NCBI RefSeq assembly: GCF_041690465.1
Contig: NZ_JAWLHG010000007.1
Span: 62,001 to 126,000 of the forward strand
DNA length: 64,000 nt
Reading direction: 5' to 3'
From: Falsiroseomonas sp041690465
GTDB taxonomy: Bacteria > Pseudomonadota > Alphaproteobacteria > Acetobacterales > Acetobacteraceae
The notes under the pieces are model-generated. The model saw only the letters and a program-made list of their open reading frames with translations. It was not told the origin of the DNA and ran no database searches. Position numbers and translations under genes: made by a program. Of the stretch, positions 53,164-62,196 are shown piece by piece; position 1 is the first letter of the stretch, and each line of letters begins with the position of its first letter.

Positions 53164-53517
53164 TCAGCGATAGTTCGGCTGGTAACCGGAGGGCGGCGGG
53201 CCGTGATGCCACTGCCCGTACTGGTCGTACCAGCCGCCATAGCGCGGATCGTAGGGCTGCGCAGGGTAGGGGTCGGCCGGGATGCCGGCCGGGTTCGGCT
53301 GCGGCGTCAGCGCGCCGGCCACCCCCCCGAGCGCGCCGCCGATCAGCGCGCCACGCCCGGCGCTGCCGGTCACCGAGCCGATGAGCGCGCCGGCACCGGC
53401 TCCCAGCGCGGCGCCACCGAGCGCGCGCTGGTTACGGTCATTGGCATCGAGCCCCCCAGCGCAGGCACCGAGGGTAAGGGCGGGGGCGAGCAGCAGGGCA
53501 GGAATGAGGCGTCGCAT
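53164..53517 (-). CDS. Glycine-zipper lipoprotein
   Basis: A 117-residue lipoprotein. Lipobox LTLGAC (Cys near residue 19); a Gly-rich zipper (GGAALGAGAGALIGSVTG and repeats, about 34-68) as in SlyB/17-kDa antigen relatives; then a Pro/Tyr/Gly-rich tail (QPYDPRYGGWYDQYGQWHHG) that may face the periplasm or cell surface. Envelope role inferred. It converges with the desaturase gene. Confidence 0.85.
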   Translation of the reverse strand: MRRLIPALLLAPALTLGACAGGLDANDRNQRALGGAALGAGAGALIGSVTGSAGRGALIGGALGGVAGALTPQPNPAGIPADPYPAQPYDPRYGGWYDQYGQWHHGPPPSGYQPNYR

Positions 53518-53611
53518 GCATGGCACTCCGGCTTGGCCGCCGCGGCCATTGCCGCGGCGGTGGTTCGAGACGGCATGGAAACGCCCGAACCGGGCCGGAG
53601 TGCGGCAGGAT

Positions 53612-54553
53612 TCAGGCCGACTTGCCGCTGCGTCCGGCCTTCGCCGGATCATTGGCCGCCGCGGGATTCGGGCCGCCGGCAGATTTCGGCGGCACCGGGG
53701 CCTTCGGCGTGCCGTGCACGCGCGGGTCGACCGCCGACAGCTCCACGACCGTCTCGCCGAGCGGCTTCGGGTCGGCCAGGTATTCGAACTGCCCCTTGCC
53801 GTCGGGGGCGGGGCCACGTGCCCAGCGGCCCTGCGCGCTCTCCGTCCCGCCGGAGCAGTTCCAGAACTGGTAGGACACCTCCTGGAACTCGCGCTCCTGA
53901 GGGAAGGAGGCCGGCACCGGGGTTTCGCCGAGACCCTCGGCCTCGAGCTCCGCGATCGCGGCGAGCCACTGGTTCTGGTGCATGGTGTCGCGCGCGATCA
54001 GGAAGGAGAGCATGTCGCGCACGCCGCGGTCCTCGGTCAGCTCGTAGAGACGGCAGACCTGCAGCCGGCCCTGGCTCTCCGCCGTGACGTTGTAGCGGAA
54101 GTCGGCCAGCATGTTGCCGCTGGCAATGGTGTAGCGCGCATTCCAGGGATACCCGACGCTGTCGTTGGGCGCCGCGCCCAGCCCGTTGACGATCACGTGC
54201 TGCGGGTTCATGCCCGCCAGGATCACGTCCTCCATGCGCGAGCCGCCCATGATGGCGCCGACCAGCGAGTTCTTCGCCGCATCCTCCTGCGCGTCCACGG
54301 GCGAGGTCTCCAGCAGCCGCGCGATCATGGTCGCGAGCATCTCGACATGCGCGATTTCCTCGGTGCCGATGTCGAGGATCATGTCGCGGTACTTCGCCGG
54401 GCCGCGGCAGTTCCAGCCCTGGAAGAGATAGCTGATCATCACGCTCATCTCGCCCCACTGGCCGCCGAGCACCTCCTGGAGCTTCTTGGCGTAGAGCGGG
54501 TCCGGCTTCTCCGGCTTTGCGTTGTACTGGAACTGGTTGGTCCGGAAGAACAT
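53612..54553 (-). CDS. Manganese catalase
   Basis: A 313-residue dimanganese catalase. Metal ligands are visible as Glu35 in GEMSVMISYLF, the EE at 65-66 and His69 in GTEEIAHVEM, and a second E/H pair in the DMLSFLIARDTMHQNQW helix. It decomposes hydrogen peroxide without haem in the cytoplasm. A Pro/Ala/Lys-rich tail is extended beyond the core. GAGGAGC precedes the ATG. Monocistronic. Confidence 0.94.
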   Translation of the reverse strand: MFFRTNQFQYNAKPEKPDPLYAKKLQEVLGGQWGEMSVMISYLFQGWNCRGPAKYRDMILDIGTEEIAHVEMLATMIARLLETSPVDAQEDAAKNSLVGAIMGGSRMEDVILAGMNPQHVIVNGLGAAPNDSVGYPWNARYTIASGNMLADFRYNVTAESQGRLQVCRLYELTEDRGVRDMLSFLIARDTMHQNQWLAAIAELEAEGLGETPVPASFPQEREFQEVSYQFWNCSGGTESAQGRWARGPAPDGKGQFEYLADPKPLGETVVELSAVDPRVHGTPKAPVPPKSAGGPNPAAANDPAKAGRSGKSA

Positions 54554-54769
54554 CGCGGGCTGCTCCTCAGCCGTGGGCCTGGGCGAGGCAACCGCCTGCC
54601 GGTGCGGGGGTTCGGCGCCAGTAGGGCAATGAGCCGCGCGTCTCACCGCAGCGTGAAGCAAGCTCGGGCGCCGCGCCGCGGCAACAACGCTCACTGCCAG
54701 ATTCGCCGCGACCCTCTATGCTGGCCGGCGCCGCGACGAACGCGGCAGCCCCAGGGGATTCCAGGAACG

Positions 54770-55882
54770 ATGCAACGCAGGATGATGCTCGGCGCGGCCG
54801 CGGGGCTGCTCGGTGCGACGGCAGCGCCGAGGGCGCAGACGGCGATGCCGCACCACGGCGTGCCGATCCCGTCGGACCAGATGGCGCCGCTGCGCGGCCA
54901 GGGGCCGGTGCAGCTGACGCCGGAGCAGTATTCGCAGCGCTTCGTGGACAGCCCCGCCCCCGCCGGCCCGCCCGGCCGCTGGGTGAACCGCGCGCCGCTG
55001 CCCATTCCGCGCACCGAGATGGCCTGGGCCGCGGCGTGGGACAACAAGCTGCACGTGATCGGCGGCTATGCCGAGCAGCGGGTGAACAACAACTACCATC
55101 ACGTCTACGACCCGGCGACCGACAGCTGGGCCGAGAAGGCGCGGCTGCCGCGCGGCGCCAACCATGTCGGCGTGGTCGCCCATGCCGGCCGCATCTACGC
55201 CTTCGGCGGCTTCAACAACCAGAACCGCGCCGCCGACGACCTGGCCTTCGTCTATGACGTCGCCGCCGACCGCTGGGACCGCATCGCGCCGATGCCCCGC
55301 CCGCGTGGCGCCGGCGCGCTCGCCGTGGTGGACGGCAAGATCCACCACATCGGCGGCGCCTCGAACCCCGAGCCCGAGCGAGCCTCGGTGGGCTGGCACG
55401 AGGTCTACGACCCGCAGGCGGACAGGTGGGAGATGCGCAAGGCGCTGCCCGGCGCGCGGGATCATGCCGGCGTGGTGGTGCATGACGGCCTCATCCACAT
55501 CGTCGGGGGCCGCTTCAACACCTTCGAGTACAACACCGGCCTGCACCACGTGTACGACCCTGCGCGCAACCAGTGGGAAGTCCGCGCGCCGCTGCCGACG
55601 CCGCGTTCGGGACATGGGCTGGTGGTGTATCGCGGCCGCTTCTTTGCGATGGGGGGCGAGAGCGGCTGGTTCGTGAACCGCCAGCTCACCGGCCAGGTGC
55701 ACGGCCAGGTCGAGAGCTACGACCCGGTCAGCGACAGCTGGCAGCACCATGCGCCGATGCCGACGCCACGCCACGGCATGGGCGCGGTGACGATCGGCGA
55801 CTTCATCTACGTCGCCGGCGGCGGGCCGGTGGTCGGCGGCGGCATCAAGACCGCCGTGCACGAGGCCTTCACGCTGTCCTAG
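54770..55882 (+). CDS. Exported kelch-repeat protein
   Basis: A 370-residue beta-propeller with a signal peptide (MQRRMMLGAAAGLLGATAAPRAQT). At least five kelch repeats share a signature like VIGGYAEQ, YDPATDSWAEKARLPR, AFGGFNN, YDPQADRWEM, IVGGRFN. It is probably periplasmic or secreted; enzymatic (galactose-oxidase-like) residues are not obvious. Its stop lies in a 13-bp tandem duplication. Function unknown. Confidence 0.85.
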   Translation: MQRRMMLGAAAGLLGATAAPRAQTAMPHHGVPIPSDQMAPLRGQGPVQLTPEQYSQRFVDSPAPAGPPGRWVNRAPLPIPRTEMAWAAAWDNKLHVIGGYAEQRVNNNYHHVYDPATDSWAEKARLPRGANHVGVVAHAGRIYAFGGFNNQNRAADDLAFVYDVAADRWDRIAPMPRPRGAGALAVVDGKIHHIGGASNPEPERASVGWHEVYDPQADRWEMRKALPGARDHAGVVVHDGLIHIVGGRFNTFEYNTGLHHVYDPARNQWEVRAPLPTPRSGHGLVVYRGRFFAMGGESGWFVNRQLTGQVHGQVESYDPVSDSWQHHAPMPTPRHGMGAVTIGDFIYVAGGGPVVGGGIKTAVHEAFTLS

Positions 55883-55899
55883 CCGCCTGTCCTAGCCGC
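55874..55899 (+). repeat. 13-bp tandem duplication over a stop codon
   Basis: CTGTCCTAGCCGC occurs twice without spacer; the TAG of the first unit stops the kelch gene and the second repeats it. It is a likely slippage duplication. Confidence 0.85.
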
Positions 55900-55989
55900 A
55901 CGGGCGCCACGCTGCGCCGCGCGGCGCGTTGGCGCTCCGGCGGCCGTGGCACTGGGCGGGCCGAACCGCAACCGAGGGTGGAGCGCGGG

Positions 55990-56280
55990 ATGCCGGGCGA
56001 CGAGATGGAGGAACTGCGCGGCGAGATCGTCGCACTTGAGACGGCCCTCGCTGCCGCCTTCGGGGAGATCGCCGTGCTGCGCGCGGCGGTGGAGGGCGGT
56101 GGCTCGGCCGCGGCGCTGCGCTCGATGGAGGGCATGGCGGCGCAGCTCGAGGGCTCCGTCCTGCGCGGCGTCGTGGGCGCGGAAGCGCTGGGCCGGCCGG
56201 AGGCGGCCGCCGGCTTCGAGCGGCGCATGGAGCAGATCGCCCATGCGCTGCGCAACGCCATCGCGTTTCGCGATCGCTGA
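55990..56280 (+). CDS. Small helical protein (96 aa), unknown
   Basis: A 96-residue acidic, Ala/Glu-rich protein predicted to be almost entirely helical with heptad-like spacing (MEELRGEIVALETALAAAFGEIAVLRAAVEG). No cysteines, leader or membrane segment. The ATG at 55990 has GCGGG just upstream. It lies between the kelch gene and an SDR on the same strand. I do not recognise a family. Confidence 0.6.
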   Translation: MPGDEMEELRGEIVALETALAAAFGEIAVLRAAVEGGGSAAALRSMEGMAAQLEGSVLRGVVGAEALGRPEAAAGFERRMEQIAHALRNAIAFRDR

Positions 56281-56365
56281 GAGCAGGCCGCGCGCAACGA
56301 AGGAGGCGGCCTGCCGTTGCATCCCGGTCCCGCGCATCCCGGCGCGCGACGGCCGGAAGCCCGCG

Positions 56366-57331
56366 ATGCCGCGCATCCTCCTCGCGATCCTGCTGCTGCT
56401 GCCTGCCGCCTGCGCCATGCCGGCGGTCTACGAGTCCGATCGCGCCGCGGTCGCCGGCCGCAGCTGGGTCGTCACCGGCGCCTCCTCCGGCATCGGGCGT
56501 GGCGTGGCGGAGCGTGTCGGCGCGCTGGGCGGGAACGTCGTGCTCGCCGCCCGCCGCGGCGAGGCGCTGGAGGCGGTGGCGCGGCTGATCCGCGCCAATG
56601 GCGGCGAGGCGCTGGTGGTGCCAACCGATGTCGGCAGCGCGGAGGCGGTCGAGGCGCTCGCCGAGGCCGCCTGGCGGCGGTTCGGGCGGGTGGATGTATG
56701 GTTCAACAATGCTGGGGTGATCCCGATCGGTCGCTTCGCGGAGGTCCCGCTCGCGGACCACATCCGGACGGTCGATGTGAACCTCGGCAGCGTGATCCGC
56801 GGCAGCCACGCCGCGCTGCGGCGCTTCCGCGTGCAGGGCGGCGGAACGCTGGTGAACATGGCCTCGGTGGTGGGGCGCGTGCCGGTTGCCTATTACGCCT
56901 CCTACGCCGCCAGCAAGCACGGCATCATCGGCCTGGATGCGGCTCTGCGGGAGGAGATGCGGCTGGCCGGGCTCGACAGCATCCGCATCGTGACCATACT
57001 GCCCTGGGCGGTGGACACGCCCGTCTGGGGGAACGCCGCCGTGTATACCGGGCGGCAGCCAACCATGCCCTTGATGGACGAGGCGCGGGCCGTGGCGGAT
57101 GCGATCGTCTGGGCGGCGGTGAACGCGCCGCCCGGCGAATTCCCGGTCGGGCCGAAGGCGGGGGCGGCGGTGCTCGGGGCCCAGCTCGCCCCCGGGCTGG
57201 TGACGCGGCTGGCCTCCGGGCTGGTCCACCGAACGCTGCAGCGGGCACCGCCCGCGCCGGACCGTCCGGGCAACCTGTTCCAGCCGAGCCCCGAGCCCTC
57301 GCGGGTCGAGGGCGGCTACCAGCCACCCTGA
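56366..57331 (+). CDS. SDR family oxidoreductase with N-terminal lipobox
   Basis: A 321-residue classical SDR. Cofactor loop TGASSGIGRG, NNAG, a catalytic Ser (MASVVGRVP) and YAASK are intact. The N-terminus MPRILLAILLLLPAACAMPA is a lipoprotein-type leader with an LPAAC lipobox, so the enzyme would be exported and lipid-anchored, odd for a nicotinamide-dependent enzyme. It may simply be a membrane anchor. The C-terminus is a Pro-rich tail. Substrate unknown. Confidence 0.85.
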   Translation: MPRILLAILLLLPAACAMPAVYESDRAAVAGRSWVVTGASSGIGRGVAERVGALGGNVVLAARRGEALEAVARLIRANGGEALVVPTDVGSAEAVEALAEAAWRRFGRVDVWFNNAGVIPIGRFAEVPLADHIRTVDVNLGSVIRGSHAALRRFRVQGGGTLVNMASVVGRVPVAYYASYAASKHGIIGLDAALREEMRLAGLDSIRIVTILPWAVDTPVWGNAAVYTGRQPTMPLMDEARAVADAIVWAAVNAPPGEFPVGPKAGAAVLGAQLAPGLVTRLASGLVHRTLQRAPPAPDRPGNLFQPSPEPSRVEGGYQPP

Positions 57332-57350
57332 GGCGCGCCGCTGGACAGGA

Positions 57351-57413
57351 GCCGGCGATTCACACCCCGGCGTGCCCACCTTCGATGTGCAGACTCCGGG
57401 CGATCGCGGGCTA
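57351..57413 (-). repeat. Dispersed ~61-bp repeat, copy B
   Basis: This copy shares with 21842-21902 the blocks GGCGTGCCCA (57369-57378), TGTGCA and GGGCGATCGCGGGCTA (57398-57413). On the minus strand it begins with the TAG that stops the ATP-grasp gene (57411-57413). Confidence 0.6.
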
Positions 57414-58379
57414 CGCAGCCCGCCGCATCTGCCGCCCCAGCAACTCCGCAAGATGCGCCGCCACCGCGCCCATGCCGGTGCGAGCGCCCTCGCGCCCGGC
57501 GCGGCGTTCGGCCTCGGCGTTGTAGTTGGTGTTGGTGTTGACGTCGTAGGCGAAGGTGCGGCCGGTGCGGTCGGTGATGAACTCGATGGCGCCGACGCCG
57601 ATGCCGTTGGCCGTCAGGAAGGCCTCCATCCGATGGATCAGCGGATGGGTGAAGCCCTCGACGATGCGGAACTTCTCGCCGGGCGCCACAGCGGGGCACG
57701 CCGCGCCCTCCTCCGTCGCGCAGGCGTCGGCCGGGCAGAGCTCGAAGCCCTCCGACGTGTCCACCCGCACGGCATAGAGGAAGCGGCCGCCGATGAACTC
57801 GGCGCGGGTGATGAAGGGCTCCGGCGCCTCGACGTAGCGCTGCACCAGCCAGATGCCGTCCCGGGGATGGGCGTGCGGGTCGTCGGTCGCGGCGAGCTTG
57901 TCGAGTGCCTGCGCCAGGCCTTCGCTGCTGCGCACCAGCTGCACGCCGAGCCCCTTGCCGGCGCGGTTGTGCTTCAGGATCAGCGGATAGCCGAGCCGGT
58001 CCGCCGCCGTCGGGATATGCGCCACGCCGACCACGGCGATGGTCTCGGGCGTCGGGATGCCATGCGCGGCCAGGGCCTGGTACTGCGCCACCTTGGAAAG
58101 CTCGAGTTGCAGCGCGCGGCGCCCGTTCACCACCGTCCGCCCGTGCCGCTCCAGCCACTCGATGACCGCGCCGGCATATTCCGGCGCATGGACGTGGCCG
58201 CGGGTGTGCGAGGAGGCGCTCATCCGATTGTAGAACACGCCTTCCGGCGGCGGCCGCGTCAGGTCGAGCAGGCCGGTGTCGAGGAACCATTCCTCGAAGC
58301 GCCCGCCGGTGGCGGCGAAGGCGGCGCGCAGCGGCACCACCCAGGCGTCGTTCTCGTGCAGGACGTGGATGCTCGGCAT
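57411..58379 (-). CDS. RimK-like ATP-grasp protein
   Basis: A 322-residue ATP-grasp ligase-like protein. LILKHNRAGKGLGVQLV (about 148-164) is the ATP-grasp lysine/glycine loop; VEAPEPFITRAEFIGGRFLYAVRV and a final YDVNTNTNYN supply metal-binding residues as in RimK/glutathione synthetase relatives. It would join a carboxylate to an amine or amino acid; substrates unknown. GGGGAAC precedes ATG 58379. Its upstream region is AT-rich and probably holds its promoter. Confidence 0.85.
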   Translation of the reverse strand: MPSIHVLHENDAWVVPLRAAFAATGGRFEEWFLDTGLLDLTRPPPEGVFYNRMSASSHTRGHVHAPEYAGAVIEWLERHGRTVVNGRRALQLELSKVAQYQALAAHGIPTPETIAVVGVAHIPTAADRLGYPLILKHNRAGKGLGVQLVRSSEGLAQALDKLAATDDPHAHPRDGIWLVQRYVEAPEPFITRAEFIGGRFLYAVRVDTSEGFELCPADACATEEGAACPAVAPGEKFRIVEGFTHPLIHRMEAFLTANGIGVGAIEFITDRTGRTFAYDVNTNTNYNAEAERRAGREGARTGMGAVAAHLAELLGRQMRRAA

Positions 58380-58593
58380 GGCGTTCCCCGCGGGCTCTGA
58401 CACCGGAGAAAGAGGGGAAATTTCTGCCAGGACGCAATAGTGTCGCGGAAAAAAGAAAATCTTACCACAACCGCTTGGCGTCTCCGGAAGGAACGCAGCG
58501 GCGGCCCGGGATGGGCGAGGTGGCGCTGCTCCGCCGATGTGCCGGGCGCCGCGCGGGGCGTCGCGGGTTCCGGCGCCGCGCCCGGCGCTCTAT
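58380..58593. promoter_or_regulatory. Divergent intergenic region, ATP-grasp gene and dapF
   Basis: Between divergent starts lies an AT-rich block (58432-58478; GGAAAAAAGAAAATCTTACC) in otherwise GC-rich DNA. On the minus strand TAAGAT could be a -10 for the ATP-grasp gene; no clear -35 partner. No promoter is obvious for dapF. Confidence 0.35.
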
Positions 58594-59430
58594 ATGCGGA
58601 GGATGCAGGTGCCCTTCCGGAAGATGCACGGTCTCGGCAACGATTTTTGCGTGCTGGATGCGCGCGCCCGGGCGCTGCCGGTCACGCCGGCGCTCGCCGC
58701 CGCGGTCGCGGACAGGCATTTCGGCGTCGGCTGCGACCAGTTCATCGTCATGGAGCCGCCGCAGCCCGGGGCCGACGTCTTCATGCGCATCCGCAACCCG
58801 GATGGTTCGGAAGCCGGCGCCTGCGGCAACGCCACGCGCTGCATCGCCTCGCTGGTAGCCGACGAGGCCGGCCTTGACCGCGTCGTGGTGCGCACCATCG
58901 CCGGCGACCTGCCGGTGGAACGCCTTTCCGGCGGCCTCTGGCGCGCCGACATGGGGCCCGCCCGCCTCGGCTGGCGGGAGGTGCCGCTGGCGCGCGAGAT
59001 GGACACGCGGCACCTGCCGCTCGCGCTCGGCCCGGTCTCGGACCCGGCGGCCTGTTCGATGGGCAACCCGCACGCGACCTTCTTCGTGGACGACCTGGAC
59101 GCAATCCCGGTGGCGGAGATCGGCCCGAAGCTGGAACGCGACCCGCTCTTCCCCGACCGCGCCAATATCGGCTTCGCACAGGTGCTCTCGCCCGAGCGCA
59201 TCCGCCTGGTGATCTGGGAGCGCGGGGCGGGGATGACGCTCGCCTGCGGCTCCGGCGCCTGCGCCACCATCGTCAATGCCGCGCGCCGCGGGCTGGCCGG
59301 GCGGCGCGCCCGCGTGGAGCTTCCCGGCGGCGCGCTGGACATGGAGTGGCGCGAGGATGGCCATGTGCTGATGACCGGGCCCGTCGCCACCGCCTTCACC
59401 GGCGAACTGGACCTGTCGCGCTTCGGATGA
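58594..59430 (+). CDS. dapF: Diaminopimelate epimerase DapF
   Basis: A 278-residue PLP-independent racemase that makes meso-diaminopimelate for lysine and peptidoglycan. The two catalytic cysteines are in ACGNATRC (Cys77) and LACGSGACAT near residue 218. FRKMHGLGNDFCV is the family start. Start either ATG 58594 or ATG 58603, both poorly placed relative to GGAGG at 58598-58602. Overlaps mtaB by 4 bp. Confidence 0.97.
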   Translation: MRRMQVPFRKMHGLGNDFCVLDARARALPVTPALAAAVADRHFGVGCDQFIVMEPPQPGADVFMRIRNPDGSEAGACGNATRCIASLVADEAGLDRVVVRTIAGDLPVERLSGGLWRADMGPARLGWREVPLAREMDTRHLPLALGPVSDPAACSMGNPHATFFVDDLDAIPVAEIGPKLERDPLFPDRANIGFAQVLSPERIRLVIWERGAGMTLACGSGACATIVNAARRGLAGRRARVELPGGALDMEWREDGHVLMTGPVATAFTGELDLSRFG

Positions 59431-60659
59431 TGCCCGACATCCTCACCTTCGGCTGCCGGCTCAACGCCAGCGAGTCGGACGCGATCCGCGCGCTCGCGGC
59501 CGGGCAGGGCGATGCGCTGATCGTCAACACCTGCGCGGTCACCACGGAAGCGGAGCGCCAGGCCCGCCAGGCGATCCGCAAGGCCGCGCGGGAGAATCCC
59601 TCGCGCCGCATCCTGGTCACCGGCTGCGCCGCCGAGATCGCGCCCGACGCCTGGGCCGGGCTTCCGGGCGTGGAGCGGGTGATCGCCAACGCGGCGAAGC
59701 TCCGGCCGGAGAGCTGGGCCATGCCGGGCGCGGCGCCCATCGCATTGCCGGAGGCGCCCGCCGGCCTCGGCAGCCGCGCCCGCGCCTTCGTGCAGGTGCA
59801 GCAGGGCTGCGATCATCGCTGCACCTTCTGCGTCATCCCGTTCGGCCGCGGCCCCTCGCGCAGCGTGCCGGTCGGCGCGGTGGTGGAGCAGGTGCGCGGC
59901 CTGGTGGCGCGCGGCCACAAGGAGGTCGTGCTGACCGGGGTGGACATCGCCAGCTACGGCCCCGACCTGCCTGGCCGCCCGACGCTCGGGCAGATGGTGC
60001 GGCGGCTGCTGGCGCTGGTGCCGGAATTGCCGCGGCTGCGCCTGTCGTCGCTTGATCCCGTTGGCATGGATGACGACCTCTGGCGCCTGCTGGCCGAGGA
60101 GGCGCGGCTGATGCCGCATCTGCATCTCTCGCTGCAGCACGGTGCCGACCTGATCCTGAAGCGGATGAAGCGGCGGCATTCGCGCGCCGAAGCGGTGGCG
60201 CTCTGCCACCGTGCCCGCCGGCTGCGGCCGGGCATCGCCTTCGGTGCGGACCTGATCGCCGGCTTCCCCACAGAGACCGAGGAACATTTCGCCGAGATGC
60301 TGGCGACTGTGGAGGAATGCGGCCTGACCTTCCTGCACGTCTTCCCCTATTCCGAGCGCCCGGGAACGCCCGCCGCGCGCATGCCGCAACTGCCGGTGCC
60401 GGTGCGGCGGGAGCGCGCGGCAAGGCTGCGCGAGGCCGGCCGCCGCGCGGCGCGCCGCTTCTGCGAAGCGCGCCTCGGCCAGGTGGAACATGTACTGCTG
60501 GAAGCACCCGACCGAGGCCACAGCGCACATTTCGCGCCGGTGCGGCTGCGCGGAGCGGCCGGTCTGCGCGGCGAACTGCGGGCGCTGCGGACCGTTGCGC
60601 TCGACGATGACGGCCTGATCGCGGTGGAGTCGCGCGAGCAGCGCGCCACGAAGGATTAG
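59427..60659 (+). CDS. mtaB: tRNA t6A methylthiotransferase MtaB
   Basis: A 410-residue radical-SAM enzyme that adds methylthio to t6A37 of tRNA. N-terminal cluster cysteines 10, 36, 67; radical-SAM cysteines 128, 132, 135 in GCDHRCTFCVIPFGRG; C-terminal TRAM-like region. It resembles MtaB rather than MiaB in the short N-terminal domain. ATG 59427 or 59430 overlaps the dapF stop. Followed 3 bp later by ftsY, a typical alphaproteobacterial order. Confidence 0.95.
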   Translation: MMPDILTFGCRLNASESDAIRALAAGQGDALIVNTCAVTTEAERQARQAIRKAARENPSRRILVTGCAAEIAPDAWAGLPGVERVIANAAKLRPESWAMPGAAPIALPEAPAGLGSRARAFVQVQQGCDHRCTFCVIPFGRGPSRSVPVGAVVEQVRGLVARGHKEVVLTGVDIASYGPDLPGRPTLGQMVRRLLALVPELPRLRLSSLDPVGMDDDLWRLLAEEARLMPHLHLSLQHGADLILKRMKRRHSRAEAVALCHRARRLRPGIAFGADLIAGFPTETEEHFAEMLATVEECGLTFLHVFPYSERPGTPAARMPQLPVPVRRERAARLREAGRRAARRFCEARLGQVEHVLLEAPDRGHSAHFAPVRLRGAAGLRGELRALRTVALDDDGLIAVESREQRATKD

Positions 60660-60662
60660 ACG

Positions 60663-61880
60663 ATGGCGCTCAAGGGGTTCTGGGATCGTCTGCGTGGCCG
60701 AGGCGCGCCGGGGGAGGATGGGCAGCCGCCCTCCGCCGAGCCGGAGCCGTCGATCCCACCGCCGGCGGTGCCGGTGCAGCCGGACCCCAATGTCGCGCCG
60801 CCCTACGAGTCGCCGGCGACCTCCTACACCACGCCGGGTGTCGCGCCGCCCCCCGAGCCCACCCCGCCGGCAGCGGAAGTTCCGCCGCGCGACGACGCCG
60901 GTGCCGTGCGCGAGGCGCTGGCCGACAGCGTGCCGGAGCCTGAGGGTGCGCCGGAGCAGCGTGGCGGCTGGTTCTCCCGCCTCAAGGCCGGGCTTTCGCG
61001 GTCCACCGCGCGCCTCACCGACGCCATCACCACCGTCTTCCGCAAGCGCAAGCTGGACGACGAGGCGCTGGAGGAGCTGGAGGAGACGCTGATCGCCGCC
61101 GATCTCGGCCTGCCCGCCGCGCGGCGCATCGTGGAGGATTTTCGGAAGTCCCGCTTCGGCAAGGAGGTCACGGACGAGGAGGTCAAGGCGGCGCTGGCGG
61201 ACAGCATCGCGGCCATCCTCGCCCCGGTCGCGCGGCCGCTGGAGATCGTCGCGTCGCATGCGCCGCATGTCGTGCTGGTGGTGGGCGTCAACGGCACCGG
61301 CAAGACCACCACCATCGCCAAGCTCGGCCAGCAGTATCGCCGGCAGGGGCTGAAGGTGATGTTCGCCGCTGGCGATACCTTCCGTGCGGCGGCGGTCGAG
61401 CAGTTGCAGATCTGGGGCGAGCGCACCGGCTGCCCGGTGGTCGCACCCGCGAAGATGGGCGCCGACGCCGCGGGCCTGGCGCATGACGCGCTGGCGCGCG
61501 CCAGGGCCGAGGGCATGGACGTGCTGCTGGTGGACACCGCCGGGCGGCTGCACAACAAGGCGGCGCTGATGGAGGAACTGCGCAAGGTCGTGCGTGTCAT
61601 CCGCCGCCTGGACGAGACAGCGCCGCATTCCGTGCTGCTGACGCTGGACGCCACCACCGGCCAGAACGCGCTGAGCCAGGTGAAGGTGTTCAAGGAGATG
61701 GTGTCGGTGGATGGCCTGGCCGTGACCAAGCTCGATGGCAGCGCCAAGGGCGGCGTGGTGGTGGCGCTGGCGCAGGAATTCGGGCTGCCCGTGCATTTCG
61801 TCGGCGTCGGCGAGAAGGCCGACGATTTGCGCCCCTTCACCGCGCGGGATTTCGCGCGGGGGCTGGTCGGGCTGGATTGA
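60663..61880 (+). CDS. ftsY: Signal recognition particle receptor FtsY
   Basis: A 405-residue SRP receptor GTPase that docks ribosome-nascent chains at the inner membrane. Pro/Glu-rich acidic N-terminal domain (about 1-100), then NG domain: VVGVNGTGKTTTIAKL P-loop, DTFRAAAVEQL, DTAGRLHNK, TKLDGSAKGG. Last gene of dapF-mtaB-ftsY. The next gene, converging, ends 9 bp away. Confidence 0.98.
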   Translation: MALKGFWDRLRGRGAPGEDGQPPSAEPEPSIPPPAVPVQPDPNVAPPYESPATSYTTPGVAPPPEPTPPAAEVPPRDDAGAVREALADSVPEPEGAPEQRGGWFSRLKAGLSRSTARLTDAITTVFRKRKLDDEALEELEETLIAADLGLPAARRIVEDFRKSRFGKEVTDEEVKAALADSIAAILAPVARPLEIVASHAPHVVLVVGVNGTGKTTTIAKLGQQYRRQGLKVMFAAGDTFRAAAVEQLQIWGERTGCPVVAPAKMGADAAGLAHDALARARAEGMDVLLVDTAGRLHNKAALMEELRKVVRVIRRLDETAPHSVLLTLDATTGQNALSQVKVFKEMVSVDGLAVTKLDGSAKGGVVVALAQEFGLPVHFVGVGEKADDLRPFTARDFARGLVGLD

Positions 61881-61889
61881 GGCCCGGGG

Positions 61890-62192
61890 CTACTTCACGA
61901 TGAACAGCAGCAGGATGAAGGCGACGAGGCCGAAGCCAAGCAGCGCCGGCAGCGCGACGATCGCCGCGAGCACGATCGCCCCGCCCATCTGCCCGCGCCG
62001 GCGCAGCACGATGCTGCCCAGCACGGCGAGGACGCCCAGCACCAGCGCGACCATCCAGCGCTGGGTATCTTCCGCGCTCTGCTGACCCGCCTCCCCGGGT
62101 ATCGGTGGCACCGCGGCGAGCACAAAGGCCAGCAGCGCCAGCGCCGGCATCGCCACCAGCATCATCATCCGCCAGGCCCAGACCGCGCGCAT
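61890..62192 (-). CDS. Small membrane protein (100 aa), unknown
   Basis: A 100-residue protein with three hydrophobic segments (about 9-28, 47-61, 71-98) and a basic loop VLRRRGQMGG. It ends in LLLFIVK. No family recognised. It starts 4 bp after the stop of another small membrane protein of like size and loop (ALRRRG), so the two may be a duplicated pair. Confidence 0.65.
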   Translation of the reverse strand: MRAVWAWRMMMLVAMPALALLAFVLAAVPPIPGEAGQQSAEDTQRWMVALVLGVLAVLGSIVLRRRGQMGGAIVLAAIVALPALLGFGLVAFILLLFIVK

Positions 62193-62196
62193 CGCC

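Noticed and set aside
58590..61796. A 1068-codon minus-strand frame opposite ftsY, mtaB and dapF
   Set aside because: It is antisense to three well-recognised coupled genes and shows low-complexity His/Arg/Gln-rich composition typical of shadow frames.
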